From: Caballeronia glathei
GTDB taxonomy: Bacteria > Pseudomonadota > Gammaproteobacteria > Burkholderiales > Burkholderiaceae
Assembly: GCF_000698595.1 (NCBI RefSeq)
Contig: NZ_JFHC01000027.1
Coordinates: 34,525-98,524 of the forward strand
Length of the DNA stretch: 64,000 nucleotides
Reading direction: 5' to 3'
In this document: positions 27,259 through 37,380 of the stretch, one piece after another
Layout: every line of letters begins with the position of its first letter
Position numbering within the stretch: position 1 is the first letter of the stretch
The notes under the pieces: model-generated
Database searches by the model: none
Seen by the model: the letters and a program-made list of their open reading frames with translations, nothing else
Told to the model about the DNA's origin: nothing
Made by a program: the position numbers and the translations under genes

Positions 27259-30200
27259 TCAATCCTGCAACGCGGGTTCAGGAGCCTTCGTACCCGAAGC
27301 GGCGGGCGCAACGCGGGAATTGTCATGGCCCGCGTTTGCACCGGGCCCGGAGTCGTCGTCCGGGCCGTGGATGTGCGCATGCCTCCCGTGCCTGTCCCTC
27401 AACTGCTTGCCGCCCGCCAGCTTGCGCAGGATCACGTAGAACACCGGCGTGAGAAGCAGACCGAAGAAGGTCACGCCCAGCATCCCGAAGAAGACCGCGA
27501 TGCCCATTGCACGGCGCATTTCCGAACCGGCCCCGGTCGACACCACGAGGGGAATCACGCCCATGATGAAGGCGATCGAGGTCATCAGAATCGGGCGCAG
27601 ACGCAGACGGGAGGCTTCGATCGCAGCCTGAACAATCGAGCGCCCCTGGATTTCCAGCTCACGCGCGAACTCCACGATCAGGATCGCGTTCTTCGCCGAC
27701 AGCCCGACCAGTACCATCAGGCCGATCTGCGTGAAGATGTTGTTGTCGCCCCGCGTGAGCCATACCCCGAAGAGCGCGGAGAGGATGCTCATCGGAACGA
27801 TCAGCAGAATCGCGAGCGGCAGCGTGAGACTTTCGTACATCGCGGCGAGCACGAGGAACACGAGCAGCACGCTGATCGGGAAGACCCACAGGGCAGCGTT
27901 GCCGGCCAGAATCTGCTGGTACGTCAGGTCCGTCCATTCGAACTTGATGCCGCGCGGCAGGGTCTCGGCCGCGATACGCTCGACCGCGGCCATCGCCTGA
28001 CCCGACGAGTAACCCGGTGCCGGACCGCCGTTGATGTCGGCAGCAAGGAAGCCGTTATAGCGAACGACCATTTCCGGACCGTAGGTCGGCGTGACCTTCA
28101 CCAGCGATGACAAGGGCACCATCTCGCCAGCGGCGTTGCGCGTTTTCAGTGCCAGGATGCTTTCCCCCGACGCGCGGAACGGCGCATCCGCCTGGGCGCG
28201 AACCTGATACACGCGGCCGAACTTGTTGAAGTCGTTCACGTAGAGCGAACCCAGGTAGATCTGCATCGTGTCGAATACGTCGGTTACGGAGACACCGAGT
28301 TGCTTGGCCTTCTCGCGGTCCAGTTCGACATTCAGTTGCGGAACGTTGATCTGGTAGCTCGAGAACGACGGCCCCAGCTCGGGTGCCTTGGCCGCCGCCG
28401 CGAGGAAAGCCTGCGTGGCCTTGTTCAATGCCTCGTAGCCCAGCGCGCCACGGTCCTCGATCTGCAGCTTGAAGCCGCCGATCGTGCCCAGGCCGGAGAC
28501 CGGCGGGGGCGGGAACGTTGCGATCGCTGCGTCCTTGATGCCGCCATATTCCCTGTTCAGGTTGCCGACGATCGTCGCGGCAGATGCGTCCGTGCCGCGT
28601 TCTTTCGACGGGCTCATGACGGAGAACACGAGACCCGCGCTGGAAGAGTTCATGAGACCCGTCACGGCGAGACCCGGAAACTCGGTCGTATGAATCACGC
28701 CTGGCTGCTTGCGCGCGATGTCGCCCATCTCGTCGACCACTTTCTGCGTGCGATCGAGCGACGCGCCGCTCGGCAGCTGCAGGATGCTGACGAGGTAGTC
28801 CTTGTCCTGCGCGGGAACGAAGCCGCCCGGGACCAGCTTGCCGAGCAGCACGGTGCCGCCGAGCAGAACGCCGTACACCGCCATCATCGCCAGCTTGCGG
28901 TTGATGATGCCGCCCACGCCCTTGCCGTAAGCTTCCGAGCCCCGGCTGAAGACCTTGTTGAACACGTTGAAGAACGGACCGAGGATGCGGTCCATGACGC
29001 GGGTCAGCCAGTCCCTGGGCGCGTGATGGCTCTTGAGGAGCAGCGCGGAGAGCGCCGGCGACAGGGTCAGCGAGTTGAACGCGGAGATGACCGTCGAGAT
29101 CGCAATGGTCATCGCGAACTGCTTGTAGAACTGGCCGGTCAACCCGGACATGAACGCGAGCGGCACGAACACGGCGACGAGCGTCAGCGCAATGGCGATG
29201 ATCGGTCCGCTCACTTCGCGCATGGCCTCATACGACGCTTCGAGAGGTGAGAGGCCCGCCGCGATGTTGCGCTCGACGTTCTCGACCACCACGATCGCAT
29301 CGTCGACCACGATTCCGATGGCGAGTACCATGCCGAAGAGCGACAGGGCGTTGATGGTGAAGCCGAACGCCAGCATCAGCGAGAACGTCCCGACAATCGA
29401 TACCGGAACGGCCAGCAGCGGAATCAGCGAGGCACGCCACGTCTGAAGGAACACCACGACGACGATGACCACGAGCACGATCGCTTCGAAAAGCGTGTGC
29501 ACCACGGCGTCGATGCTTTCGCGAACGAACTGCGTCGGGTCATAGACGATTTCAGCCTTCACGCCTTCGGGCATGTCCTTTCGCAACTCGGCCGTGATGC
29601 GGCGGATGTCGTCGGAGATTTGCAGCGAGTTGGCGTTCGGCTGCTGGAAGATGATGATCTGCACCGCCTTCTTGCCGTCGATCCCAGCACGCAGCGCGTA
29701 TTCCGCCGCACCCATTTCGACGCGCGCAACATCGCCCAGGTGCGTGACCGCGCCCTCCGGTGACGTCTTGAGGATGATGTTGCGGAATTCCTCTTCGGTC
29801 TTGAGCCGGCCTCGCGCATTCACGCTCAGTTGCAACGGCACGTTGGTGGCCATCGGCGAGCCTCCGACGATGCCGGCCGCCACCTGAACGTTCTGCTCGC
29901 GGATCGCCTTGACGACGTCGGTCGCCGTCATGTTCCGGCTGGCAACCTTCGTCGGGTCGAGCCAGACGCGCATTGCGTAGTCGCCCGCTCCCCACAGAAC
30001 GACTTCGCCCACCCCCGGAACCTGCGCGAACCGGTCCTTGACGTTGATGAGCGCGTAGTTGCGCAGGTACGTGAGGTCATAGCGGCCGTTCGGCGAGACG
30101 AGATTCACGCCCATCGTGAGCGTCGGGGACGACTTGACGGTGGTGACGCCGAGCCGCTGCACGTCTTCGGGCAGACGCGGCATGGCCTGCGACACGCGGT

Positions 30201-30530
30201 TCTGCACGAGTTGCTGCGCCTTGTCCGGATCGGTGCCGAGCTTGAATGTCACGGTCGTCGTCATGTTGCCGTCGCTGTTGGCCTGCGACTGCATGTACAG
30301 CATGTTTTCGACGCCGTTGATCTGCTCCTCGACAGCGAGGCGACTGTTTCGGCAATCACCTTGGGGTTCGCGCCGGGATATTGGGCACGTACCACCACCG
30401 ACGGAGGCACGACCTCCGGATATTCGGCGGTCGGCAGCTTGGTCAGCGCGATGATGCCCGCGAGCAGAATCACCACCGACAGCACGGCCGCGAAGATGGG
30501 CCGGTCGATGAAGAACTTTGAGATGTTCAT
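27259..30530 (-). pseudogene. RND efflux pump gene (AcrB/MexB-like), frameshifted near its 5' end
   Basis: The first 65 codons from 30530 read MNISKFFIDRPIFAAVLSVV...YPGANPKVIAETVAS, the standard HAE1 pump N-terminus. Then a one-base loss near 30345 shifts the frame, and the protein continues in another frame with EEQINGVENMLYMQSQA and all remaining domains, for about 1014 more codons. The TM4 proton-relay aspartates (GIVVDDAIVVVENVE) are intact. The long His/Asp-rich C-terminus (about 1060-1090) is unusual. Together with the wrecked adaptor and the 31-codon OMF remnant, this indicates a real decaying multidrug efflux operon, not just a sequencing error. Confidence 0.85.
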
Positions 30531-30548
30531 GATGAGCTTCTCGCTTGA

Positions 30549-30869
30549 TTACGCGGTGGACTTCGCCGCGCCGGTCATGTTGACCATGTGCGGGCGCGCG
30601 GTGTCGTTCGGACGCGCGCGCATCATGGCGGTCGTGACGATGCGCGTACCGGGCGCAAGGCCCGCGTCGATGACGCGCACATACGGGTTCGTCTGGTCCG
30701 TGCCAACTGGCGCGTCGTCAATGAGGATCGCGGGATGCGGCGCATCCGCCGCTCGAGCCGCAGCAACGGGTCCCGAGCCGCGTTCGCGGGTGAAGCCGAT
30801 GCCTGCAACGGTGCCGACCATGGCGGTCGCACCGAGCGCCATGGATATCCGTTTGCGAGTGGTGTTCAC
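30549..30869 (-). pseudogene. Internally deleted RND membrane fusion protein gene
   Basis: A 106-codon open frame holds the N-terminus of a MexA-type adaptor (MNTTRKRISMALGATAMVGTVAGIGF), a short piece of the beta-barrel region (ILIDDAPVGTDQTNPYV), and the membrane-proximal C-terminus (GLAPGTRIVTTAMMRARPNDTARPHMVNMTG). The lipoyl and coiled-coil domains, some 250 or more residues, are missing, and a second gap lies between YV and RVIDAGL. Normal adaptors have 380-400 residues. The deletions are in frame, so a short protein could still be made, but it cannot be functional as an adaptor. First gene of the decayed operon. Confidence 0.78.
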
Positions 30870-31361
30870 GGATAGTCATCCTTATAGATGAAGAGTCATT
30901 TGCAAGGAACGTTGTGATTTCTGCACTGGTTCATGGTCGTCTTGCTGCACACCCGCGAAAGGTGTGCAGCGTTGGCGGAAGTATGGGCGCCGCGTTATCG
31001 CTCATAAAGTAGCGAACAGTGGTTTCTTTGTATCCGTCGGGGCGACAATGCGCGCGTGTCAACGGGCGTCATCGCGACCGTGCGGCAGGCAGGGCACCTG
31101 GACAGGACATTCGGGAGACGGATTAGCGCCGGGCATGCAGGATCAGCTTGCTGCGGAGATGAGTGCTCTCGCAGGAGTCTCGCCTTCAACGCGGACAGCG
31201 TCTTGTTCCGCGCTCGCTACGGGCGCGGCTGGTGACGCGATGCGAGCGTTGCGTATTAAGGGTGACGCGGCGGGCTTGCGCAGCTCACGCGAGACAAGTC
31301 ACGCCGCCGCCAGATCGCCGTCAACGCGATGCACGTGGCGCGCGACGTGCGCCGCCATCGG
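30870..31361. other. Intergenic region upstream of the decayed efflux operon
   Basis: 492 bp between the adaptor remnant and chaC. No gene is supported; a forward open frame from 30964 runs antisense into chaC, and has no family features. It contains a perfect 10-bp hairpin, listed separately. Confidence 0.4.
30944..30970. repeat. Perfect 10-bp inverted repeat
   Basis: gctgcacacc at 30944-30953 and ggtgtgcagc at 30961-30970 are perfect complements around a 7-base loop. There is no T-run, so it is not a standard terminator. It lies about 75 bp upstream of the efflux operon remnant, where an operator for a lost regulator could be. Confidence 0.55.
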
Positions 31362-32072
31362 TCATTCAGACGTGGCGGCGCCTTCGCAAGGAGCGGGCGG
31401 GGACAGGCGTCCTCGTTCGTCCACAAGGACGTCGACCAGCACGTCGACCAGCGCGTCGATGTACGGGTCATGCAGCCCGCACTCGTTCAGTGCGGCGTGC
31501 AGCCTGAACAGATACTCCGCGTTGGTGCCGAACTTGCCGGAAGCCGAGCCGATGAGCGGCGCCACCGTTGCAACAGATGAGTCGGCCTCGAACTGTTCGC
31601 GGCTCGCGTCGGCTACGAAGGCGAGCGCGTGCGTTTGCGTGCCGTCATCGAGCGTGACAGGCGCCCAGGTCGGCCGGTAGGAGCCGAGAACCATTTCCCG
31701 GATCCACACGAGCCGCAGTTCTTCGTCCAGGCTCGCCTCCGGCAGCTTCAGTGCCACACCATGCGTATGGCCGCCGGGCCGCAGAGCGAGCATGCGGCCC
31801 GGCGACGCCGGACTGCCGCGCCCGGCGACCATGCGAAGACAGAAACTGCGGTGCCAGTCGTGCAGTGTCGCGATGTGGCGCGCGTCGAAGTGCACCATCG
31901 GATTCCATATCAGCGAGCCGTAGGCGAAGATCCAGACGTCGGCGGCATCGTCCGGGCGTGCCCTCATGGTCTCGTCGAGGGAACGCTCGATTCGCTCGCG
32001 GGTCCACAGGTTCGGCAACGATTCGAAGTGTTCGAGATACGCGCCTGAGTCAATTGCCTGCCTTGTCAACAT
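31362..32072 (-). CDS. chaC: Gamma-glutamylcyclotransferase, ChaC family
   Basis: 236 residues. ChaC enzymes cleave glutathione to 5-oxoproline and Cys-Gly. The substrate-loop motif is IFAYGSLIWNP (Tyr51-Gly-Ser-Leu), followed by the blocks MLALRPGGHTHGVALKL and VWIREM, all as in ChaC. The C-terminus ends in a short repeat, DALVDVLVDVLVDERG, encoded by a 12-base tandem repeat at about 31430-31462, outside the conserved fold. It stands alone. The GST nearby also uses glutathione, but no operon link exists. Confidence 0.88.
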   Translation of the reverse strand: MLTRQAIDSGAYLEHFESLPNLWTRERIERSLDETMRARPDDAADVWIFAYGSLIWNPMVHFDARHIATLHDWHRSFCLRMVAGRGSPASPGRMLALRPGGHTHGVALKLPEASLDEELRLVWIREMVLGSYRPTWAPVTLDDGTQTHALAFVADASREQFEADSSVATVAPLIGSASGKFGTNAEYLFRLHAALNECGLHDPYIDALVDVLVDVLVDERGRLSPPAPCEGAATSE

Positions 32073-32233
32073 CGCTCATGCCCTGTCGAATTGAGTTTTG
32101 CCGGTGACTTTCATGGAGCACTGCAATGGCACCGCGGCCACATGTCCCGATGAGCGACAGTATGGCGGCGGTGCCGGTGCGGATAAATACGCCTGCCGGA
32201 GACGCTTTGGACACTCAGCGGCGACAACCCGCA

Positions 32234-33724
32234 TCAGCAGCAGCCTCTCCATGCGCTGTTGCGGTAGAACGGTCCCAGGTCTTCGGCCAGCGCCTGCAGC
32301 GTGCCGTGCCAGGCGCCCACTTCCGGCCGGGCCGCTATGCGCTCCCGCATCTGCGTGATCAGTTCGGCCCGTAGCGCGTGTTCGTCCACGCCGCACACGC
32401 GGCCCCCGGCAACAACCGTCCTGCCACCGATGATGACCCCGTCGACATGCATGCCGCTGCCACGCGCAAGCAGCAGATCGAGCGGATCGACGGGAAGCAG
32501 GCTGTCGTCGTCGAGCTTGTCCCAGTTCAGCAGCACCACGTCTGCCGGCGCGCCCGCTGCCAGACGACCTCCGAGGGGAGCATCCCCGGTTGCGCCGTTC
32601 ACGCTGCGGCGGCCGTTCCGTGCCGCGAAGGTCCAGAGATCCGCGCGGTCCATTGTCACGTCGAAGCCCCAGCCGCGATGCAACTGGTAAGCGAGGCGCA
32701 TCTCGCGCAGCGGATCGTTGTCTTCATCGACGCCGGTGCAATCGAGCCCCAGCGCGATACGGCACCCTTGCCGGAGCATTTCGGGCACGGGCGCGATGCC
32801 GGACTTCAGGTACAGGTTGGAACTCGTGTTCACGGCGATCGTTACCCCTCGCTCGGCGAGCAGCGAGAGCTCATCGGGCCGGGCCCAGACGCAATGCGCG
32901 AGCGTCAGCCTCGGCGTGAGCATGCCGAGATCGTCGAGAAACCTGACGATGCCTTCGGGATGAGCATGGTCGGCCCATTCGCGCTGGTACCGTGTCTCGA
33001 GCAGATGCATATGAACGGGCCGGCTGTGGTCGGCAGACGCCTGCGCGATCGCTTCGAGCAGCGGCGTGGAGCACCATTGCACGCCGGCGGGGCCGTATTG
33101 CACGGTGACGTGGTCGGCGTAGCCTTCCTCATCGACCATGCGGGCAACCTCGTCGACGAGCGCGAGCTGCTGCGATGCGGCCACAGGCTTGACGCTGAGG
33201 CGCGCCGCAACCGCATCGCGGATGCCGGGACGCACCGCGGCAAGCGCCGTCGCGTCATCGCAATAGCCGATGCCGTGCCTGTCGCGCATCGCGATCGCGA
33301 AGCCGATGCGATTGCCGACGTCCCGCGCGGCCCGGGCCACGGAGCGGGCCTCATCGACGTACGGCATGCCTCCCTGCACGCGCGTGTAATGAACCATCAG
33401 GTTCGCAACGCCGTGGCGTACGGAGCGCGCGAAGGCCGTCGCTGCATTCAGGTAGGGATCGGCGCCGGGGATGAGCCCCATGAACGGTAGCCAGCTTTCC
33501 AGCGGTTGTTCGAACGCACCGACGGTTGCGCTCCGGAAGTACCGGCCGTGACCGTGCGCGTTGGTCAACGCGGGCAGTGCAAGCTGCCGAGGCCCGGGCG
33601 CCGGTCCCGGCGCGGGCACGACGCCCTGAATGAGGCCTCCTTCAATGACGAGGCGCATATCGGCCTGCGCTTTTGCGGTACCGGGGTCGGCCAGAAGCCA
33701 TGCGCAGTCAACGGTGGTGCTCAT
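32234..33724 (-). CDS. Amidohydrolase-family metal-dependent hydrolase or deaminase
   Basis: 496 residues. The TIM-barrel amidohydrolase has the metal motif NAHGHG near residue 60, the strand-5 and strand-6 histidine blocks HMHLLETRYQ and LTLAHCVW, and the strand-8 aspartate in LGLDCTGVDEDND. It belongs to the branch with guanine/8-oxoguanine deaminases, atrazine chlorohydrolases and related enzymes acting on N-heterocycles, from the overall layout and the HLLETRYQ block. The ATG at 33724 is preferred to a TTG nine codons earlier. No partner genes are adjacent, so the substrate is open. Confidence 0.85.
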   Translation of the reverse strand: MSTTVDCAWLLADPGTAKAQADMRLVIEGGLIQGVVPAPGPAPGPRQLALPALTNAHGHGRYFRSATVGAFEQPLESWLPFMGLIPGADPYLNAATAFARSVRHGVANLMVHYTRVQGGMPYVDEARSVARAARDVGNRIGFAIAMRDRHGIGYCDDATALAAVRPGIRDAVAARLSVKPVAASQQLALVDEVARMVDEEGYADHVTVQYGPAGVQWCSTPLLEAIAQASADHSRPVHMHLLETRYQREWADHAHPEGIVRFLDDLGMLTPRLTLAHCVWARPDELSLLAERGVTIAVNTSSNLYLKSGIAPVPEMLRQGCRIALGLDCTGVDEDNDPLREMRLAYQLHRGWGFDVTMDRADLWTFAARNGRRSVNGATGDAPLGGRLAAGAPADVVLLNWDKLDDDSLLPVDPLDLLLARGSGMHVDGVIIGGRTVVAGGRVCGVDEHALRAELITQMRERIAARPEVGAWHGTLQALAEDLGPFYRNSAWRGCC

Positions 33725-34269
33725 GAGTATCGTCTTCGATGAGTGAGTCAAGCGGTGCCGGTTGCCTGCGGACAGTCGCAGGGAGCGCGTTTTTTGGCGC
33801 TACGGCAGATTTTAGTCAGTTATCGAATAGTAGCGCCCGTGTGCGTGCCGGAGGCGGGCGAAAAAATTCCCGGATCGAGTGAGGTAGAGCGTGGGCGGCC
33901 TTTCCGGGACTTATGCACCGAAAAAGTGGATGAGTCTGTGGATAACGTGGGCAAACGATTTGCAAGTTGCTGCCCGGATTGCGTTTTCGCGGCGTGCGCC
34001 ACGCAAGAGCAGGGCATGACGACATCTGCTGCTTCCCGATGTCGAGCCGGGACGTGGAGCCGGGCGCCATGCCATGTCGCCCCCGACGGTTCCCTCGGGT
34101 TTGAAAGCAGTGCGAGACGGCCGATACGCAATGACGCGCAACGTGGTATCACTACGCGCTGAACTGTTTCGAACGACGGTAGCGTCGCACCGGGACATTT
34201 TCCAACGAGGCAGACGGTGTCGCCACCGCGCGCCATGCCGCAGCCTTAACCCTCAAATGGAGAGAACAA
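33725..34269. other. Intergenic region between amidohydrolase and NIPSNAP genes
   Basis: 545 bp between divergent genes. Open frames on both strands lack homology-like features and good starts. Somewhat AT-rich around 33800-33960, compatible with promoters. Nothing else was recognised. Confidence 0.35.
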
Positions 34270-34596
34270 TTGATCGTTGAAATGCGCATCTATCACTGCG
34301 CCCCCACACGCCTGCCCGCGCTGCTCGATCGGTTTTCGAACACGACACTCGGCTTCTTCGAGAAATACGGCATCGAACAGATCGGCTTCTGGACGACGCT
34401 CGTCGGGCCGAGCAATCACGCGCTTACCTACATGCTGAAGTGGGAGAGCCTCGCGGAACGCGAACAGAAGTGGAATGCGTTCCAGGCGGACGCCGACTGG
34501 ATCGCCAAGCGCGCTGCGAGCGAAGCGGAGCGGCCGATCGTCGAGCGAATCGAGAGCCACTTCCTGACGCCTGTCGCGTTTTCCGCCTTGCGTTAA
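34270..34596 (+). CDS. NIPSNAP-family small protein
   Basis: 108 residues. The dimeric alpha-beta barrel family shows in IVEMRIYHCAPTRLPALLDRF, GIEQIGFWTTLVGPSNHALTYMLKWESLAEREQKWNAFQADADW. NIPSNAP proteins in bacteria often sit in catabolic loci, but no reaction is established. It starts with TTG at 34270, supported by a strong SD (GGAGAG) seven bases before it, and by the family N-terminus. Monocistronic by appearance. Confidence 0.87.
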   Translation: MIVEMRIYHCAPTRLPALLDRFSNTTLGFFEKYGIEQIGFWTTLVGPSNHALTYMLKWESLAEREQKWNAFQADADWIAKRAASEAERPIVERIESHFLTPVAFSALR

Positions 34597-34767
34597 TGGC
34601 GTTCGCCCGCTCGCCGTCTGCGGCCGACGGGCGCTGACGGCACGCCCCGAAAAGGTGCGTGCCGGGTCGAAGGCGCCTGCTGTATATAAAACCAGTGCGG
34701 CGCTGGAGACGGCAGCCAGCCTGAAAGAAGCGGCTCAACTTTCGCGCAAGCCTGCCGTCAATCAGTT

Positions 34768-35094
34768 ATGAAACACGAAAACGAACTGCCCGCGGGTGCG
34801 TATGAACTGGCGATCGTCGACGCCGACATCCGGCACGTCCGCGCGGCCATGCTGCAATCGCTTGGCGTTCGATTCGACCATCCGACGCTGACCGTCGAGT
34901 ATTGGCGTCGACGGCTCAACCAGTTGATGCGTGCGCACCATCTTTCGAGGGCGCAGCTTCGTCAGGTCGATGCGCTGATCGCGATTCTGGATCGCATGGT
35001 TCGCGAGGGTTGCGCGTCGAAGCCGGAGCCTCTCTTGACGCAATTCGACCGGTCGATATCGCACATCGAGGAAGCGCCGGGTTCGAGCCACTAG
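34768..35094 (+). CDS. Conserved hypothetical protein, 108 residues
   Basis: A short, mostly helical, charged protein (EYWRRRLNQLMRAHHLSRAQLRQVDALIAILDRMV) with no signal peptide or membrane segment and no recognised domain. ATG start without a clear SD. A TATATAA stretch about 85 bp upstream (34681) could be a -10 region. Coding is suggested by codon use and lack of a better frame. Function unknown. Confidence 0.55.
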   Translation: MKHENELPAGAYELAIVDADIRHVRAAMLQSLGVRFDHPTLTVEYWRRRLNQLMRAHHLSRAQLRQVDALIAILDRMVREGCASKPEPLLTQFDRSISHIEEAPGSSH

Positions 35095-35409
35095 CATAGC
35101 GAGCATCGGTCCGACCGGAAGCAATGCACACGCGAAACCTGATCTGTTCGTGCATCTGTTCGACGCTTTCCGGTGCAACCGCATAGACCGTCGGCGCCCG
35201 CAGCCGCGTATGCCCTCCACACGCGCGATCGGCGGACTGACCCTTGGTTGCTGCGAGCCTCAACGTCCGGGCAATCCTGTCGAGTCCTCTTGACGGCGCG
35301 TGTTGCTAGATACGGTCGAAATCCAATCGAATCGTAAGCAGGCTGAAAACGTCTGCATCTTGCCGGATCGCGTGTAGCAACGATCAGGCTTGCCGCGTAA
35401 TTTGGATTT
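35095..35409. other. Intergenic stretch before the molybdenum-linked locus
   Basis: 315 bp without a supported gene. The GC content falls toward the right end, where the first ModE-like palindrome (35410-35433) is found. Confidence 0.35.
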
Positions 35410-35433
35410 CGTTATATTCTGTCGTATATTGCG
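35410..35433. promoter_or_regulatory. ModE-box-like palindrome 1
   Basis: CGTTATAT, eight bases, ATATTGCG. The E. coli ModE consensus is ATCGnTATATA, six bases, TATATAnCGAT, and this site keeps the CG..ATAT and ATAT..CG cores at the same spacing. It lies 90 bp before the start of the 167-residue hypothetical gene, which is followed by the DUF2325 gene. The same layout occurs at 37856-37883 and 40465-40488. Confidence 0.6.
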
Positions 35434-35523
35434 GGTAGCGACCGGGATCGGCAAGGCACATACGCGACGTTGCGTCGGCCACAGCCGGGCAATCAACGAA
35501 ACATCGCGCTGGGAGCGAACTGG

Positions 35524-36027
35524 ATGCGGAATCGAGCAACGGCGCCCGATGAACGGGAGGGCGCCATTCGAGGGCAGTGGGACTATCCCGCGACCATCAT
35601 GGCGCTCAGGACGCCCCCGGACCACGAGCGGGCCGAGCTGATCAGCGCGGTGGTTGATGCATACGGCCGGCTGCAGGACAGCGTGTGCCGCTTCTTGTCG
35701 ATGCTGGCGGATTCGCTGGGAGAAGCGCCGTCGAGTGAGGCGCTGGCAACCCGCGCGTTCGGCGATCTGTTGACCTGTCTGGACCATCACGCACGGGCGG
35801 CTGGCTTCGGCCGCATGTCCGAGCTGGCGGATGCCATCGAGCAGGCGCGGTCTGCCGCGCAACAGCGCGACCTCGTTTTTTCGAGCGCATCCAGCAACGA
35901 TGCGGCCGCGCTTCGCGCCGCCGCATCGTCGATCGAGCGACTGGATGCGACCTTCGTCGGACTGTGCGTGGATCACGTTCTCGACGCGCATTCCCGTACC
36001 GCGCTCGCCAGTTCCCACCTGGACTAG
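35524..36027 (+). CDS. Hypothetical helical protein upstream of DUF2325 gene
   Basis: 167 residues from the ATG at 35524, which has a good SD (GGGAG, 8 bp). An ATG at 35599 would give 142 residues starting MALRTPPDH. The sequence is helical and alanine-rich, with a conserved-looking LLTCLDHHARAAGFGRMSELADAIEQARSAA part that resembles a four-helix bundle; no family could be assigned. It is 36 bp before the DUF2325 gene on the same strand, and about 90 bp after a ModE-like box, so co-regulation by molybdate is likely (inference). Confidence 0.6.
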   Translation: MRNRATAPDEREGAIRGQWDYPATIMALRTPPDHERAELISAVVDAYGRLQDSVCRFLSMLADSLGEAPSSEALATRAFGDLLTCLDHHARAAGFGRMSELADAIEQARSAAQQRDLVFSSASSNDAAALRAAASSIERLDATFVGLCVDHVLDAHSRTALASSHLD

Positions 36028-36063
36028 AGGCGTTGCCTGTCTGACGCCCGGAATGAAATCGCC

Positions 36064-37352
36064 ATGGAAACTCCGCCGTTTCGCCTTGCTCGCGCGCTAA
36101 ACGCGAATCCCGCCGATGCCTGCTGCCAGCCCGCGTCGACGCCGCTTCGGGCGTTGCGTCGTCGTGTCCGTCTGGCCGAACTGGACTCGCACCTCCATTG
36201 CTCCGTCATCGGGACATGCCTGAGCACGAGCGAGTTGCGCAAGCTCGTGCCGAAATTCTCCGACATCGACCGCCACCATGCCAGTGATCTCGACATCCAT
36301 CACGCGGCCGTCGAGCTTGCCATGGCGGACGGTGCCGGCAGCAAGGCGCTGAACAAGGCGCTGGACGAACGATACGCCGGCGCGGTACGCCGCTTCGCTC
36401 AGGCACGCGATCCGAGGCCGTGCTGGCGATGTGGGACGAGGCGCGCAAGAACGGTGACATCTCGCCGGCTTACTGGGCCCTGATGACTCATCCGCAATCC
36501 ACGATCGAAGTGCGGCAGGCGGCCTTCGGTGAGTTGCACATGCTGTCGCATCTTGTCGGCGCGGCGAATCGCGCGGACATCCGGCGCCTCGTGGCGCTCG
36601 AAAAGGAGAATGCGGCGCTAAGAGACAAGGTCGAGCGGCAGCAGTCCCGCCTGAACGAGATGGCCGCGCAGCGCGATACCGCGCAACGCCAGCTGGCCGA
36701 GCACATCGTGCAGGTTTCATCGCACGCAAAGAGCGCGGATCTGGAAGCCGATGTGCTGCAGCTGAGAGAAAAAGTCGACGACTGCGAGCGCAGGCTGGCA
36801 CTTCACACGAGCCGCCGCGAAGCGGCCGAGCAGCGGGCGCTCGCCGAGCAGGAAAGCGCTCGGGCGTTGCGCGAGTGCCTCGACGATGCGCTTGCATTGC
36901 ACAAGATCATGCAGGCCGAATTCCACGCGCTGGAACGGGCGATGGAGGCGAACGCGGACCGGTCCGAGTCCCGGCGGAGCAGCCTCGCGTGGCTCGACGG
37001 GAGGCGAATCGTCTACGTCGGGGGGCGGCCGGGGTCGAATGCCGCGCTCAAGGAACTGGTGGGTTCGGCAGGCGGGGAGCTCGTCGTGCACGACGGCGGG
37101 GTAGAGGATCGCAAGGGCTTGCTCTCCGCCGCACTGCCGCGGGCCGACCTCGTGGTGTTCCCGGTCGATTGCGTCGACCATGACTCGATGAACATGCTCA
37201 AGCGAGTGTGCGACCGCCATCAGGTGCGCTACTACCCGCTGAGAACGGCGAGCGTCGCGAGTTTCGTCGAGCTGATGGCGCGCATTGCGCCGGATCAGCA
37301 GGCACGCGTAAGCGCGCCGCCGGCCTCGGCCTTCTGCCTGCGGCACGGTTGA
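36064..37352 (+). pseudogene. DUF2325 protein gene with a one-base frameshift
   Basis: Two overlapping frames make one protein of about 430 residues. Frame one (36064 to about 36410) has LDSHLHCSVIGTCLSTSELRKLV and DLDIHHAAVELA. Frame two (from about 36411) has AVLAMWDEARKNGDISPAYWALMTHP, a coiled coil of about 110 residues, and the C-terminal DUF2325 domain (VYVGGRPGSNAALKELV, VHDGGVEDRKGLL, DLVVFPVDCVDHDSMNMLKRVC). A single missing base near 36411 restores the frame. Whether this is true decay or a sequencing error cannot be told, as both halves are otherwise intact. DUF2325 has a Rossmann-like appearance; its function is unknown. Placed downstream of a ModE-like box. Confidence 0.78.
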
Positions 37353-37380
37353 GCCGGGGGCGGGGGCGGGCGCGTCGCCC

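Noticed and set aside
30964..31680. A 238-codon + strand open frame upstream of and antisense to chaC
   Set aside because: Serine/alanine-rich, no family features, and it overlaps the well-supported chaC on the other strand.
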